Shown here piece after piece: positions 11,758 through 22,949 of a DNA stretch of 64,000 bases (position 1 is its first letter; each line of letters opens with the position of its first letter). Origin of the DNA: Porogramme epimiltina (lineage: Eukaryota; Basidiomycota; Agaricomycetes; Polyporales; Polyporaceae). The DNA lies in NCBI GenBank assembly GCA_900155495.1, contig FTLJ01000018.1, positions 26,028 through 90,027 of the forward strand. The letters run 5' to 3'. The notes under the pieces are model-generated. The model was not told the DNA's origin. It saw only the letters and a list, made by a program, of their open reading frames with translations, and made no database searches. A program made the translations under genes and the position numbers.

Positions 11758-14613
11758 TTAGATCGCCTTAACGAGCGGGGAGACGACCTGGCCGCCCTGC
11801 TTCTTGTAGAAGTCGACGATCTTCTTGCCAACGTTCGCGATGTCTGCGGATGAAGCGGTAGCGGTCAGCTCACAAGTTGACTAAATGTCTTTGGCGTTAC
11901 GTACTGGGACCAGTGATGCCGAACTTCTCGTATACCTTCTTGTACGGGCCAGAAGCACCCCAGGCCGCAAGACCGAGTTGCTAAATTATAGACACCCGTC
12001 AGCTCAAAGGGCCCGACACGTAAAAAGAGGGGCGAACATACCTCGTGGCTGTACTTCTGCCAGCCAACAGTCTACATTCGCACCATCGATAAGTTGATCA
12101 TCCTTGACATGCGAGAGCATAGAACGACTCACCGAGAGCGCCTCGACCGACAGGATGGGCGCACCGCTGCGGAGCACGCTGAGCCTGTACTCGGACGGCT
12201 GGGCGTCGAAGATGGACCAGCACGGCAGGCTGACGACGCGGGTCTTGACGCCCTCCGCGTTGAGCGCGACGGCCGCCTCGAGCGCGATGGACACCTCGGA
12301 GCCAGAGGAGACGACGGTGAGGTCCTCGCCCTGCACCTCGTGCACGACGTAGCCGCCCTTGAGCGCGCGCTCGAGCGTCGAGCCCTCGAGGTTCGGCAGG
12401 TTCTGGCGCGAGAGCGAGAGGATGGACGGCGTCTGCGTGCGCGTGAGCGCCGAGTAGTACGCGGCCGACGTCTCGTTCCCGTCCGCGGGGCGCCAGAAGT
12501 CGAGGTTCGGCGTCGCGCGGAAGTGGATTGCGGTCTCGACAGGCTGGTGCGTGGGGCCGTCCTCACCGAGACCGATGGAATCGTGGGTGGCTGTGGGGGA
12601 TGGGCGTAAGAGACGCGGGTCGGGACGTAAAGCAGGACAGGACGTTTACTGACCGACCCAGATGACCTGGTGCTTGCTGAGGGCAGACAACCGCACCGCG
12701 CCGGCGGCGTACGAGACGAAGTTCTGGCAGTTTCTGTCAGGGAATTCCACACAGAATACGAGTGATCGGGTGCATGACGTACAAGGAAAGTTGCGACGAA
12801 TGGAATGATACCGCCATACGCATGGAGGCCGTTGGCGATCGCACCCATACCGTGCTCACGAACACCATAACGGATATAAGTGCCCTTGTAGCTGCCGAGG
12901 CCCGTGTTCTCCGGCTGGAAGTCGACCATCGTCTTCGTGCGGGTGAGGTTGCTGCCCGTCAAGTCGGCGGAACCACCCATCAATTCAGGAAGAACGGGGA
13001 CAACGGCGGAGAGAACGATCTCGGACAACTTGCGGGACGCTTGCGCCGCGTCTGCCGGCTTGTACACAGGCAGGTTCTTCTCCCAGCCCTCCGGAAGCTT
13101 GCCCGAAATACGACGAGTGAGCTCGGCGTGCTCAGCGGGGAACTTCTCGCCATAGGCGGAGAGGAGAGCATTCCACTCGGACTCGAGCTTAGCGCCGCGA
13201 GCAGCCATCTCAGCATACGCAGCGTATGTCTCCTGAGGTACGTAGAACGACTGGTCAGAGGGCAGACCGAACTTGCCCTTCAGAGCCTGAATATCGTCCG
13301 CCTTGAGGGCTGCGTGGCACGTAAACACACATGCAGTAGACAGTATGTTATAGATAACTTACGAGCACCGTGGACACCATGGGTACCCTGTTGCTTGGAG
13401 CCGAAGCCAATAGTTGTGCGGAGACGGATGAGCGTAGGCTTGCTCGTCTCCTTCTGTGCCTCAGCGATCGCGTTGTAGATAGACTCGAGGTCACTACACC
13501 ACTATTAGAGAGCGTCTTGTATAGAAGCGTTAACCGAGGACTCACGAGTCGCCGTTGTCAACGTGAAGAGTCTGCCAGCCATACGAGATGAAGCGCTGCT
13601 CAACGTTCTCAGTGAATGCAACAGCGGTGTCACCGTCAATGGAGATGTCTGCCATCAATCATTAACACCGCGCCTTGCCAAGACCGCAAAGGCAAGCTCA
13701 CGGTTGTCGTCATAGATCTTTGGTGAACAGTGAGCAAGATCTTTAAATCGCCAAGATGCAACATATTACATACCGCGATCAGGTTGCCGAGCTGCAGGTG
13801 TCCCGCAAGGGAAGCCGCCTCACTGGCGACACCCTCCATAAGACAACCATCACCAAGGAAGACTGTAACATACGCTCAGACAAATTCATAAGAAGCCAGT
13901 CAGAATTTGAGCTCACCGTAGGTGTAGTTGTTGACGAGGTCGAACCCATCCTTGTTGAAGGTCGCGCCCATATGCGCCTGAGCAATGGCGAGACCAACGG
14001 CATTTGAGAAACCCTGGCCGAGAGGACCGGTCGTAACCTCAATACCATCCGTGTGGCCTGCCTCTGGGTGACCAGGGGTCAGAGAATCGATCTGACGGAA
14101 GGCCTTCAGGTCGTCCATGGAGAGCTTGTAGCCCATAAGGTGGAGTAGGATGTACTGGAGAGCGCAACTAATCCAGGGCTTAGCATCTGCGAGTACTGTA
14201 CATTTCAAGTACGACTCACGCATGTCTATACAACAGCACTGTCAGAAAAATATGCATGCGTGGGTCAAATTTACGACGTACCCGTTGGACAGGACGAAAC
14301 GATCGCGGTTGAACCACTTCGAGCTCTTGGGGTTGGCGTTGAAGAACCTTGAGCCGGAGTTGGATTGCACGTCCCATGAAATGAGAAAAATTGGGCAACG
14401 TACCTGGTAAAGAGGACGTGCGCGACGGGTGCCATGCCCATGGGAGCACCTGAGGAGAGAACGCACGTCGGACCACTTTCCCGACCGGAGTGGAGACGAG
14501 GGAGGGCACGCACCGGGGTGGCCGGAGTTGGCCTTGCCGACGACATCCGCGGCGAGGGCGCGGATGGTGGCAATGGAGATCTCGTCCGCAGACTGGGGGG
14601 CGAATTTGGACAT
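11758..14613 (-). CDS. TKL1: transketolase
   Basis: Fifteen exons on the minus strand (14613-14514, 14449-14404, 14347-14282, 14225-14220, 14167-13917, 13862-13774, 13717-13702, 13648-13546, 13493-13363, 13309-12783, 12723-12654, 12590-12133, 12071-12042, 11980-11905, 11843-11758) give 684 residues, the usual length. The enzyme moves two-carbon units in the pentose phosphate pathway using thiamine diphosphate. Seen: [19 protein letters not shown] near the N-terminus, the ThDP/Mg motif LGDGCLMEG at about residue 160, catalytic Glu in YGVREHGMG near 420, and [15 protein letters not shown]. Exon 4 is a 6-nt microexon needed to read SNGHACALQY. A TATATA lies about 50 bp upstream of the start. It is divergent from CMC2. 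Confidence 0.95.
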
Positions 14614-14926
14614 GGCTGGGGGAGGATGAAAGGGTGGGGAGGCGGGCGAGGGAGGTGCAGCTATATACCCGCACTGGGGCTCGCGACCGTGACTGATATC
14701 TAATCAGGCATCCCGAGCGCGTCTCCGGGCCGCCGCCCAATCGCAGGGCTGGGGAGCGGTCGGAGCGCTCTCAGCCGCTGCTTCCACCACTCCCGCTTCC
14801 CCAGTTTCCGCCCTCCCTTGCCGTCCCTCACCGCGTCTCCCCCCGGCCCTCTGCCGCCGTCTGGTGCCTCCTTTACGTCCTCTCAGCCCCCGTGCCCTGC
14901 GCTCGAACCCAGGCGCGCGACAGACG
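14614..14926. promoter_or_regulatory. divergent promoter between transketolase and CMC2
   Basis: A 313-bp gap separates the two start codons. A TATATA at 14,662-14,667 is placed for transketolase (minus strand). A CCAAT is present near 14,737 on the plus strand. Pyrimidine-rich sequence before 14,926 fits a CMC2 leader. Confidence 0.45.
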
Positions 14927-15345
14927 ATGCACCCCCAACTCACGGAGAAAAAGCTAGGTTCGCATCCCCCTCCGGCCGTGCGCACTGCCGGCCCATAGCG
15001 GGCATAAGCCGCAGAGCAGCTGTGGGACTCACGCACCGGCTTCTCATAGTCTGCCTGGACTTCATCCAGGCACTTGATGCCTGCCACGCCAACGGCTGGT
15101 CGCGCTGGACGGGGGCATGTAATCAAGCGAAGCATGACCTGAATATGTGTCTCCGCAAGGAGGTGAGCAAGCACACACTACACACATCGGACTTACATGC
15201 CCATGACTAACCGCGTCACGTTTGTCCCGCTGACGCCATCTCTCCCTCCCGCCAGCGCGTAGATCGCACCACGAAGAATCGTGAGGAGGCAAAGGCCAAG
15301 CGAGAGAAGATAGAGCAAGCATGGAAAGATATCCGTGACGACTGA
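14927..15345 (+). CDS. CMC2: CMC2-like twin Cx9C mitochondrial protein (cytochrome oxidase assembly)
   Basis: Exons 14927-14957, 15050-15162 and 15256-15345 give a 77-residue protein. It begins MHPQLTEKKL, as CMC2 proteins do. It carries two CX9C motifs, Cys12/Cys22 and Cys34/Cys44 (CLDFIQALDAC, CNQAKHDLNMC), then a charged helical tail ending KDIRDD. Such proteins fold in the intermembrane space through the Mia40 disulphide relay and help build complex IV. Too short and too split to stand out as a single open frame; found by joining exons. The first donor is GTTCGC, a weaker site, but phase and motif agree. Confidence 0.88.
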
Positions 15346-15648
15346 GTTGGGCGGCGTACCCCCGTGGGTGGGGGAACTCTATGCGGCGGCGTCCCCCGAA
15401 GAACCTCGAAGCATCCTATGTCGCTAGACCAGCTGCGGCCTTTTCCAGCCCAATCGGCACGCCCCTGAACCTTGGCACGTTCCAAGCCCTCCAAAGTGCT
15501 GCATACGTATGTGACCCGCACACTGCCATGCTACATGAGGAGTTGGGATAGAAGACTATTCTGCACTGGATTGTACATGAGCATAACACTCCACTCCACA
15601 CATGTCAGAAGTATCATACACTTGTAATAGTCCACGTAATCTCATGAC

Positions 15649-18600
15649 CTACACACTCAACAAGAAGATATCGTCACCCTTCGACCCCGCCTTCGTCTCC
15701 GACTTCTTCACCTGACCGCCCGCGAAGTAGCTCACGGACGTCAAAGACACATTGCCTTCCGACACGAACACTTCCAGATTCCCGCGTTCCAAGAACACCC
15801 TTACGACGCCCGCCGTCTCCTTGCCCTTGCCCGCCGGGATCTTGGTGTAGACCTTTCCCATCTCGAGCTCATACGCCTGCACCTCCAGCCCCGCCTTGCC
15901 AAACTCGTAGTCAGGGCGTCCGATCCCAGCCGGACCCAGGCAGAGCACGGAACCCTGGCGGACCCACACAGGAATCTGGTCGATGGGGACGACCTCCTTG
16001 ACCCAGACCGGGCCCGTTTGCGTGCGTGTCGGCTGGAAGAACGATGTCCAGCGTCCCTCGGGGAGGTAGTACTCTGACTCCTCGCCCTCTGGCACGAACA
16101 CAGGCGCGACGAGCAGCGAAGGGCCGAGCATGAACTGTCTGTCGAGGTAGTGCGTCGTGCGGTCGTCCGGGAACTCGAGGAACATGGCGCGCTGTATCGG
16201 GTGGCCTTTGCTGTGGCCGTCAATGGACTGAGGAGGTCGTCAGTGGATAGAGGACCTGTTGTAGGGAAAGGGGCGCACTAGCTGGTACAGGTAAGGCATG
16301 AGCCTGTGCTTCGCGTCGAGGAATTTGGCCATGTACGTCGCGGCGGCCTCGCCATATTGCCAGGGTACCCTGTATGACATCGAACCATGCAGGCGAGAAT
16401 GAGAAGAGAAAAGGCCGTAGGCTACCCATCGGTTGTAGATCTCAGGAGGTGGGTGGCCCTATGTGCGAACGTATGAGCCCAACCATCACCGTGCACGTTG
16501 TCGTTGAACTTGCCTCAAATCCTCCGATGTCGTGAGAAGCGAACGCGAAACCGGACGAAGTCAAGCTCAAAGCACCGCGGAGGGATTCCGCCATAGCCTC
16601 GAATGTTGACTCACAGTCCCCACCCCAGTGCTACGGGAATAGAAAATCGTCCGTTATAGCATGTTCTGTCTTGCGATGAACGTTGAATCACTTACAACTG
16701 GGAACCGCTGCCCACCGGCATGCGCAGAGCGCGCGAAGACGACAGCCTCACCCTTGCCGAAGCGACGTTCGAGGACACGGAAAACCATCTCGTTGTACAC
16801 AACTGAGTACGCGTTGTGCATGCGGAGTGGGTCTGACCCGTCGTGGAATACGACATTGGCGTGTGGGATCCGCTCGCCGAAATCTGTCTATGAATCATGG
16901 GGCGTACACAGTGTGTATGTCAGTATATATAGCACTCCCCCTTCCATACGCGGAAGTGCAAGACCGACCTTGAATGTATCTACGCCGAGATCCACAAGGG
17001 CGTCTAGCTTCGCTTCATACCACTTCCGAGCGGCGGGGTTTGTGACGTCGACAACGCCCAGGCCAGGCTGCCACAAGTCCCATCTGCGAAGGAGGTTTCC
17101 TGATCAATTCCGGGCAACCCGCACACAGAGAAGGGCATTCTGGGTGACGTACTGCCAAGGAGTGCCGTCCTTGCGCTTGATGAGGTAGCCGCCTTTGACA
17201 GCCTCCTGGAATATTGGAGAGAGTTGAGAGATGTACGGGTTGACTGCCGGACGAAAGTGTTTTAGTGGGTTAATAAAGGATACGTTAACAAGAAGCTCAC
17301 TCCAGACGCAAATCTTCACTCCGTATTTTTGCTTGATCTCAGATAGGTAGGCTTTAGGGTCGGGGAAATTGTCGGGGTCGAATGTGAATGAACACCTGTC
17401 CGCAAAACAAGCGGAATAGCTTGTCAATGATGTGTAGGCGCAATGAATATCGTGTAGATCGCACCATTCGTATTGCTTCATCCAGAAGCAGTCAAGATGG
17501 AAGACCCGGACCGGACACTTCCTAGTCTGCATGCCTTCTAGGAATCCAGACACGGTCTTCTCGTCGTATGACGTGAGGAATGATGTGGAGAGCCAAAGGC
17601 CGAAGGTCCATGAGGGCAAGAGTCTAGGAACATTGTCAGGCGGGCTCAGGCGGGCTAGAACGTCCACACGGTAAACTTACGCTGGACGACCCGTGATACG
17701 GGTGTAACGCTCAAGAATCTGGAGGAAGATGTGAGATAAGAACAGGGGCACGAAGATGTCCATGCACTTGCCTCCAAAGGCGAAGGGCCATAGATGACAA
17801 AATACTCCAATGACTCGCCCGCAACACTCACGCCAACCCGGCTGACCTTCTCGCTGGCGACTTCGACTTCGACCTCTCCAGGATGGTTGATGAAGACTCC
17901 ATAGTTGCGGTTCGTGATGTAAAACGGGACGCACTTATAGGCCTGTTCGCTGGACGTGCCGCCGTCCTGATTCCAGACGCTGACTGACTGACCTGATCAG
18001 GCGCGTTCTTCAGCACGCGTCGCACGCTCATGGGAGGGGCAAACGTTACCATTCTTGACGAACGGGCCGAACTGCTCGCCTAATCCATAGACGAGCTCTC
18101 CGGGGGAGAGATTGAGCTCCGAGTGCGTATATCGCACGAACTCCGGCGGGGCGTCTGGCCGTGGGTTGGAGCTGGTGTCGGTCGCGAGGCAGGAGCTGTT
18201 CGATGCGCTCCGTAGCGTCCACTTGTACGGGACGTCATAAATGGCTTGGTGCTTGTACCCGGCTGTTGTGAGAGTCCGGGTGGGAGACTTGAATGCGACT
18301 GTATACGGGTTCTGTGTGATCTCAGCCTTCAGCCCGCCACTAGCCACGGTCCAGGAACTGTCCGTCCTCGAGAGTGAAGCCGACGGCACCGGGGGGTCGT
18401 CTGGGAAGAGCGTGATGTCCGGTGTCGGATCGACGTGCTTGAAGTGCTCGATCTTGACGCCGACCACGCCCTCGGTAGGAGAGTGAACGCGCACACTGAG
18501 AACGGGTCCTGGACGCAATCAGCGCAGCACACGACGGGGAGAATGGACACTGCGCACCCGCGAGCGTGTCTCCGCGATGGCGGATAGGCTTAGTGGAGAC

Positions 18601-18705
18601 CTGGAAGTTGAAGCCATCACCGTCCTGGAGGCCCTGGACAATCTGGAGGCCGTGGAAGGGCTTGACGCCGCTTTTGAGGAGCCAGAAGCCGTCGTTGAAC
18701 CTCAT
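15649..18705 (-). CDS. glycoside hydrolase family 31, alpha-xylosidase type
   Basis: Twelve exons (18705-18558, 18508-18050, 17992-17772, 17718-17681, 17623-17465, 17395-17301, 17243-17153, 17083-16969, 16887-16696, 16630-16514, 16458-16279, 16227-15649) encode 797 residues with no signal peptide, so likely intracellular. It resembles bacterial YicI: the GH31 core carries the nucleophile Asp in KTDFGERIP (about residue 444) and the acid/base Asp in HWGGDC (about 511), plus [15 protein letters not shown] and SHDIGGFEG. Expected role is release of xylose from xyloglucan oligosaccharides. Two introns use GC-AG ends, both with GAG before GCAAGT. A TATATA box sits about 48 bp upstream on the minus strand. 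Substrate is inferred from similarity. Confidence 0.92.
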
Positions 18706-19243
18706 GCTGCGAGTTTATGGAGGCGCATTGGGGAGGGGAGGGGGTGACGCGTTATATAGTCTTCGCGGGGCTAGGCTGCTAGTAGGGATTGAGCACGGGC
18801 CGCGTTCGCGGTGGTGGCGGAACGGGGAAACATGGAGGAGAGCCGGAACAGAGGGACCGGACTAACAATGGGGGAACGTCCTGGCAGGGCAGGGTGGGCG
18901 ATACGAAGGCCGGCGATGAGATGGGGGGAGATTGGCCTCTGCACATGACGGTACCGCCGCGGACGGCACACCCGGGGCTCAACTTAACGTTTTCCATCCC
19001 GGCCCGTTGCGGGGCGCAAATCCCGCGTGAATATCGGGCTCAGCGCTCGCGCACACCGACAGCCATGGCGTGCAGATACCCTCGCGCGGAACAAGCAGCG
19101 CGGGATTGTCAATAATTACTCGGACGTTCCTAGCGACAATCCTCTGTGCCGTAAGGCTCGAACTGACTCGATATAACTCATTCTACACGTAAAACCGCCC
19201 AGAGCCACTATAATAGGGCACAAGCCACGGGTCCTTACCGGCG
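18706..19243. promoter_or_regulatory. divergent promoter between alpha-xylosidase and serine dehydratase-like gene A
   Basis: A 538-bp gap between start codons. TATATA at about 18,752-18,758 faces the xylosidase; TATAAT at about 19,208-19,214 faces the dehydratase but is only about 35 bp from its ATG. The middle is GC-rich with no further recognisable site. Confidence 0.4.
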
Positions 19244-20642
19244 ATGGATCGATATCCCGACAAGCTTTGGCTCGAGACCCCCCTCATCCGCTCCACTCAT
19301 ATCTCTTCACTCCTGGGAGTCGATGCGTACCTCAAGCTAGAGGTAGGTTTCTCCAAAATTCCAGCGTAGTGGGTCCGCAGCATGAATGCACCGACGTTTA
19401 CATTGCCCTTGGTGCAATAGAATTTACAGCCGAGCCAGTCCTTCAAGGCCCGCGGTGTCTCCTACTTCGCCCAGCACGCCGTTCAAACGCGCGGGCCAGA
19501 TGTGCACCTCGTCATCGCTTCAAGTGGCAACGCCGGATTGGCTGCAGCGTGGGCTGCGAACCTCTTAAATGTCCCGTGCACCATTTATCTGCCTCGCGGC
19601 GTCGGCCAGTCCACTATGGAGTTCATGCGCAAGCAAAATGCTAAGGTTGTGGTGGTGGGTGATTCCTACCCCGACGCCCTTCGAGCTGCGCAGCAGGCCG
19701 TGGCGGCTGATACGAAGGCGTAAGTTCCAACTTCTGGGCGCTGCCCCACAAAGAGATGGCCCGGCAGGGAAGCTCACCGAGGCCGCGTGGACAGTGTAAT
19801 GATTCCTTCGTATGACGACCGCCTTCTATGGGAAGGACACGCGAGCATGGTGCATGAGATCCACCAGCAGCTCCCAGGGGAGCTGAAGCCGGCTGCGATC
19901 TTCTGCAGTGTGGGCGGCGGCGGCCTCGCAGGGGGCATCATGACCGGTCTCAAGACTGTCGAGTGGGATGATGGTGGGTGTCTTGTGAAACTATGGATGT
20001 CCCTTCAGAGCTAAACAGTTCTATTAGTGCCTCTCGTGGCCGTGGAGACTCACGGATCCAATTGCTTCTACCAATCCCTCTCGCTCAATAAAGGAACTTT
20101 CGTTCGGACTGTCCAACCCCGTCCACCATGTGAAGGCACGGAAGTCGAGTACCACAGCGAGCTCGACGTTGCGGTCGCACGTCTTTCCAAACTAACTTCG
20201 CGTGCGACATCGTTGGGCGCAAGCTCCCCTTCTCCGTCGGTAGTCAAGATGGCTCTGGAAAGGAAAGGCGGTGTCAAGAGCTTATGCGTATCCGATGAGA
20301 TGGCCATGCAAACAGCGACATCATTCGCCGGTGAGTGCCCTGCGGAACGACTGTCATCAGAATAAGGTTCTCACCTACGTATACGAATCAGAGGACCACA
20401 AAATCCTCGTGGAGCTCGCATGTGCGGCGACACTTGTCCCAGGATATAACCCAAGTCTGTTCCGCAAACTAGTACCTCAATCAGAACGACCGCCGACAGC
20501 CGTTGTATTTGTTGTTTGTGGTGTCAAGGTCACCCTTGCCGAGATTATGGGCTACCGGGAGTTATCAGAAAGAGAAGGCTCTGCGAGTGGTGATTGGGAG
20601 GTTAGTCTGAACGGAGAAAGTCTAAGGATGAGCAAGGCATAA
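19244..20642 (+). CDS. L-serine/threonine dehydratase-like PLP enzyme (copy A)
   Basis: Exons 19244-19342, 19421-19719, 19795-19973, 20028-20330 and 20392-20642 (99, 299, 179, 303, 251 nt) give 376 residues. The fold is the tryptophan-synthase-beta type: the PLP lysine lies in NLQPSQSFKARG (about residue 42), the phosphate loop partner in ASSGNAGLAAAW, and the glycine loop in CSVGGGGLAGG. Such enzymes deaminate L-serine to pyruvate. The final intron was placed so that the product reads TSFAEDHKILVELACAA, matching the family; read-through would add about 20 foreign residues with a stop. Copy B lies inverted at 27,679-29,056 with exactly the same exon lengths. Confidence 0.88.
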
Positions 20643-20955
20643 TGGTAGCTTTAATCCATGAACTGCAAGTGTTCGATAGTGAAGTTCTCTTCGTCTGAAT
20701 AAGAAACTTGAGTGAGGACAAGTACACGTCTCGACGATGGTGAGGACTTGACCTTCAAAACGCTTACCTCCCTCAATCGCTATCGCGAGCGGCATCACTA
20801 GCCATGGTGCCCGGACAAAAGCAAGTCCCGGCTCACCAGTCACCGCCAAAGAGGCTCGAGTGCTCAAGCGCCCAACGTCAACCTTGGTATGACGTCGTTA
20901 TAAGAGACGCCTGCGTGAGAAATTCCCAGGGAAGGCTCGTGACACGAGTCGCGCG

Positions 20956-20976
20956 ACGCGTCTGAAGGCGACGCGT
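20956..20976 (+). promoter_or_regulatory. two ACGCGT (MCB-type) boxes upstream of POLD2
   Basis: ACGCGT occurs at 20,956-20,961 and 20,971-20,976, each as the longer GCGACGCGT, 100-120 bp before the ATG at 21,076. In ascomycete yeasts MCB sites recruit MBF to switch on DNA-replication genes at G1/S. The hexamer also occurs by chance elsewhere in this window, so the close pair is the stronger evidence. Confidence 0.5.
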
Positions 20977-21075
20977 TCAAGCTCTCCTCCAGAAGTCAGA
21001 AGTCCAGACTCTAGACACGCTCCTCATCCACCTATAACCCTCATCTCGTTCCCTTGAGCCTCGGCTCCCTTCAAA

Positions 21076-22949
21076 ATGGCTGTGGCGGATCAAATGTGTG
21101 TAGTCACTCATCTATGAATGAATGAGACTTACTTTAAGACAGACCCTCTCCTTCTGCGCCGCTCACGCGTCCATCGACCACCACAATTGCACCTCCCGAC
21201 GACGCGTCTTTTCTCATCAAAGCGGCAGACAAGTCATACAAGCACCAATACTCGAACATCTACTTTGTGAGGCTACGTGCTTTAAGGCATCATGTAGAGC
21301 AGCGCGCGAAGAGGAGATGGAACGAGGTCGCAGGTATGTTCATTCCTCTGAGACGAGAGCACAGCCAATGGGATTGTCTTACTAGGAAACCCCATGTTTG
21401 TACCCCGTGTACTCGAGGTCGAGAAGGGGAAACTATGCTTCATTGTCGGCACGGTGTATATGGAGATGCCGTTGAAGCCTAATGTCTTGGAAGACATAGC
21501 CCGGGATGTGAGTGATCTATCCACAGCCTTCAAAGCGCACGACTGACCATTAGCCGTAGCGTTCTCTTCCCGCTCCCCCTCCCAAAGAGAAATTCTATTC
21601 CGACAAGGACAATGTGATGTTGGAGGATGAGTCGGGGCGCATTAGCCTTGTAGGCGAGCGCGTACTTTCGGCTTGTCTTGTTACTGGCGTCATTCTCGGC
21701 GCCCTAGGCATCGAGACGAGCAATGGCGATTTCGAAGTTGTAGACCTGTGTTTCCCAGGCATGGCACCGCAACCATCATCGGGCATGGCTTGGCCGTCTC
21801 TTAAAGCGCCAGACGAGTCCATGGATGTGGATGGTGAGCAGATACCCACGCTAATCTACATATGCGCTGTTCTCACCGAACTGAGTAGGTGACTCGTCTA
21901 ACAGTGCCCCAGACGAGTGGATAGCGCTTGTATCTGGTCTAGAAGTGGGAGCCGCGAACCCTGCAGACGGACAAGTACAGATGCTCGCAGAGTACCTCGC
22001 GGGTGAGGCGGGCGGTTTGGACGACCAATCCCAGGCATCGCGAATCTCGCGGTTAGTCGTTGCTGGTAATGCACTCGGCTCTATGTCTGGATCTGCAGGC
22101 GCACTGAATGGGGAACCCGAGAAGAAACCAGTAGGCAAATTTTGGCATTGTGATTCACACATGTATTCATGGCTTTTCCTTTACTAGACCAGCCGCAAGC
22201 AAGGCCAACAAGCATCTTTTGGAGTGCACCCTACTCAAAGCTTAGCCTTGCATTTAACAGATATCGCACGTTCTATGCCTGTGCATTTACTCCCCGGTCC
22301 TTCTGATCCTTCCGCCATCATCCTACCTCAACAGCCGCTTCCTCGCGCTATGTTTGGAGAAGCATCGCACTACGCAACTTTCGCCTGTGAATCAAATCCG
22401 ACTTTCATCAGCGTTGCACCAGGACGTGCCCCTACATCATCCGGTGTGCGGGCCAGCCAACCTGGGGCATCGACTTCAAAGTCAAAAACAAACGGGGTGT
22501 CTCTTGCGTCAGAAGACCCACAAGCATCGCGGACCCTACTTGTGCACTCTGGCCAACCAGTAGACGACATGTTCAAATACGTCCCGACACCACCTATCAC
22601 GCGCATGACCCTTGCGGAGTCCACGCTCCGCTGGCGACACATCGCGCCGACTGCGCCAGACACGCTCTGGTGTCACCCCTATTTCTCGAAGGACCCCTTT
22701 GTCATGGTGCAGACCCCAGATATCTACGTCGTTGGGAACCAACCTGAGTTCGCGACGAAGCTTGTGGAGGAGGCCGGGGACCCGCGGGCCGATGACGAAG
22801 CAGACAGGACGCCGAAGCGATGCCGAGTCGTGCTCCTGCCCAAGTTCAGGGAGTCCGGGACGCTCGTGCTAGTCAATATGCGGACGCTCGCCGTACGGAA
22901 GGTACAATTTGCCGTGGACGGGATGAGCGCAGGCGGCGGGGAGACGTGA
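21076..22949 (+). CDS. POL31: DNA polymerase delta small subunit
   Basis: Six exons (21076-21095, 21143-21333, 21386-21507, 21560-21833, 21889-22130, 22188-22949) encode 536 residues, a little longer than yeast and human homologues. The subunit scaffolds Pol delta through an OB fold and an inactive phosphodiesterase domain. Seen: YSNIYFVRLRALRHHVEQRAKRRW, the OB-fold region VEKGKLCFIVGTVYMEMPLKPNV, VLEDESGRISLVGE, LVSGLEVG, SRLVVAGN, and the C-terminal DPFVMVQTPDIYVVGNQPEF. The first exon is 20 nt with donor GTGTGT. The acceptor before exon 5 is a tandem GAGTAG; either use keeps frame and differs by one residue. Residues in the S/G/E-rich stretch before exon 6 look like a lineage-specific insert. 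Confidence 0.92.

Noticed and set aside
12094..12609. Plus-strand frames of 170-240 residues across 12,094-13,478
   Set aside because: They lie antisense to transketolase exons and show only mirrored composition.
14704..15174. 156-residue minus-strand frame between transketolase and CMC2
   Set aside because: Covers the CMC2 exons on the opposite strand and lacks any family signature.
20331..20391. Reading through the last intron of dehydratase copy A
   Set aside because: It adds foreign residues with a stop; removing it restores FAEDHKILVE, matching the family and copy B.
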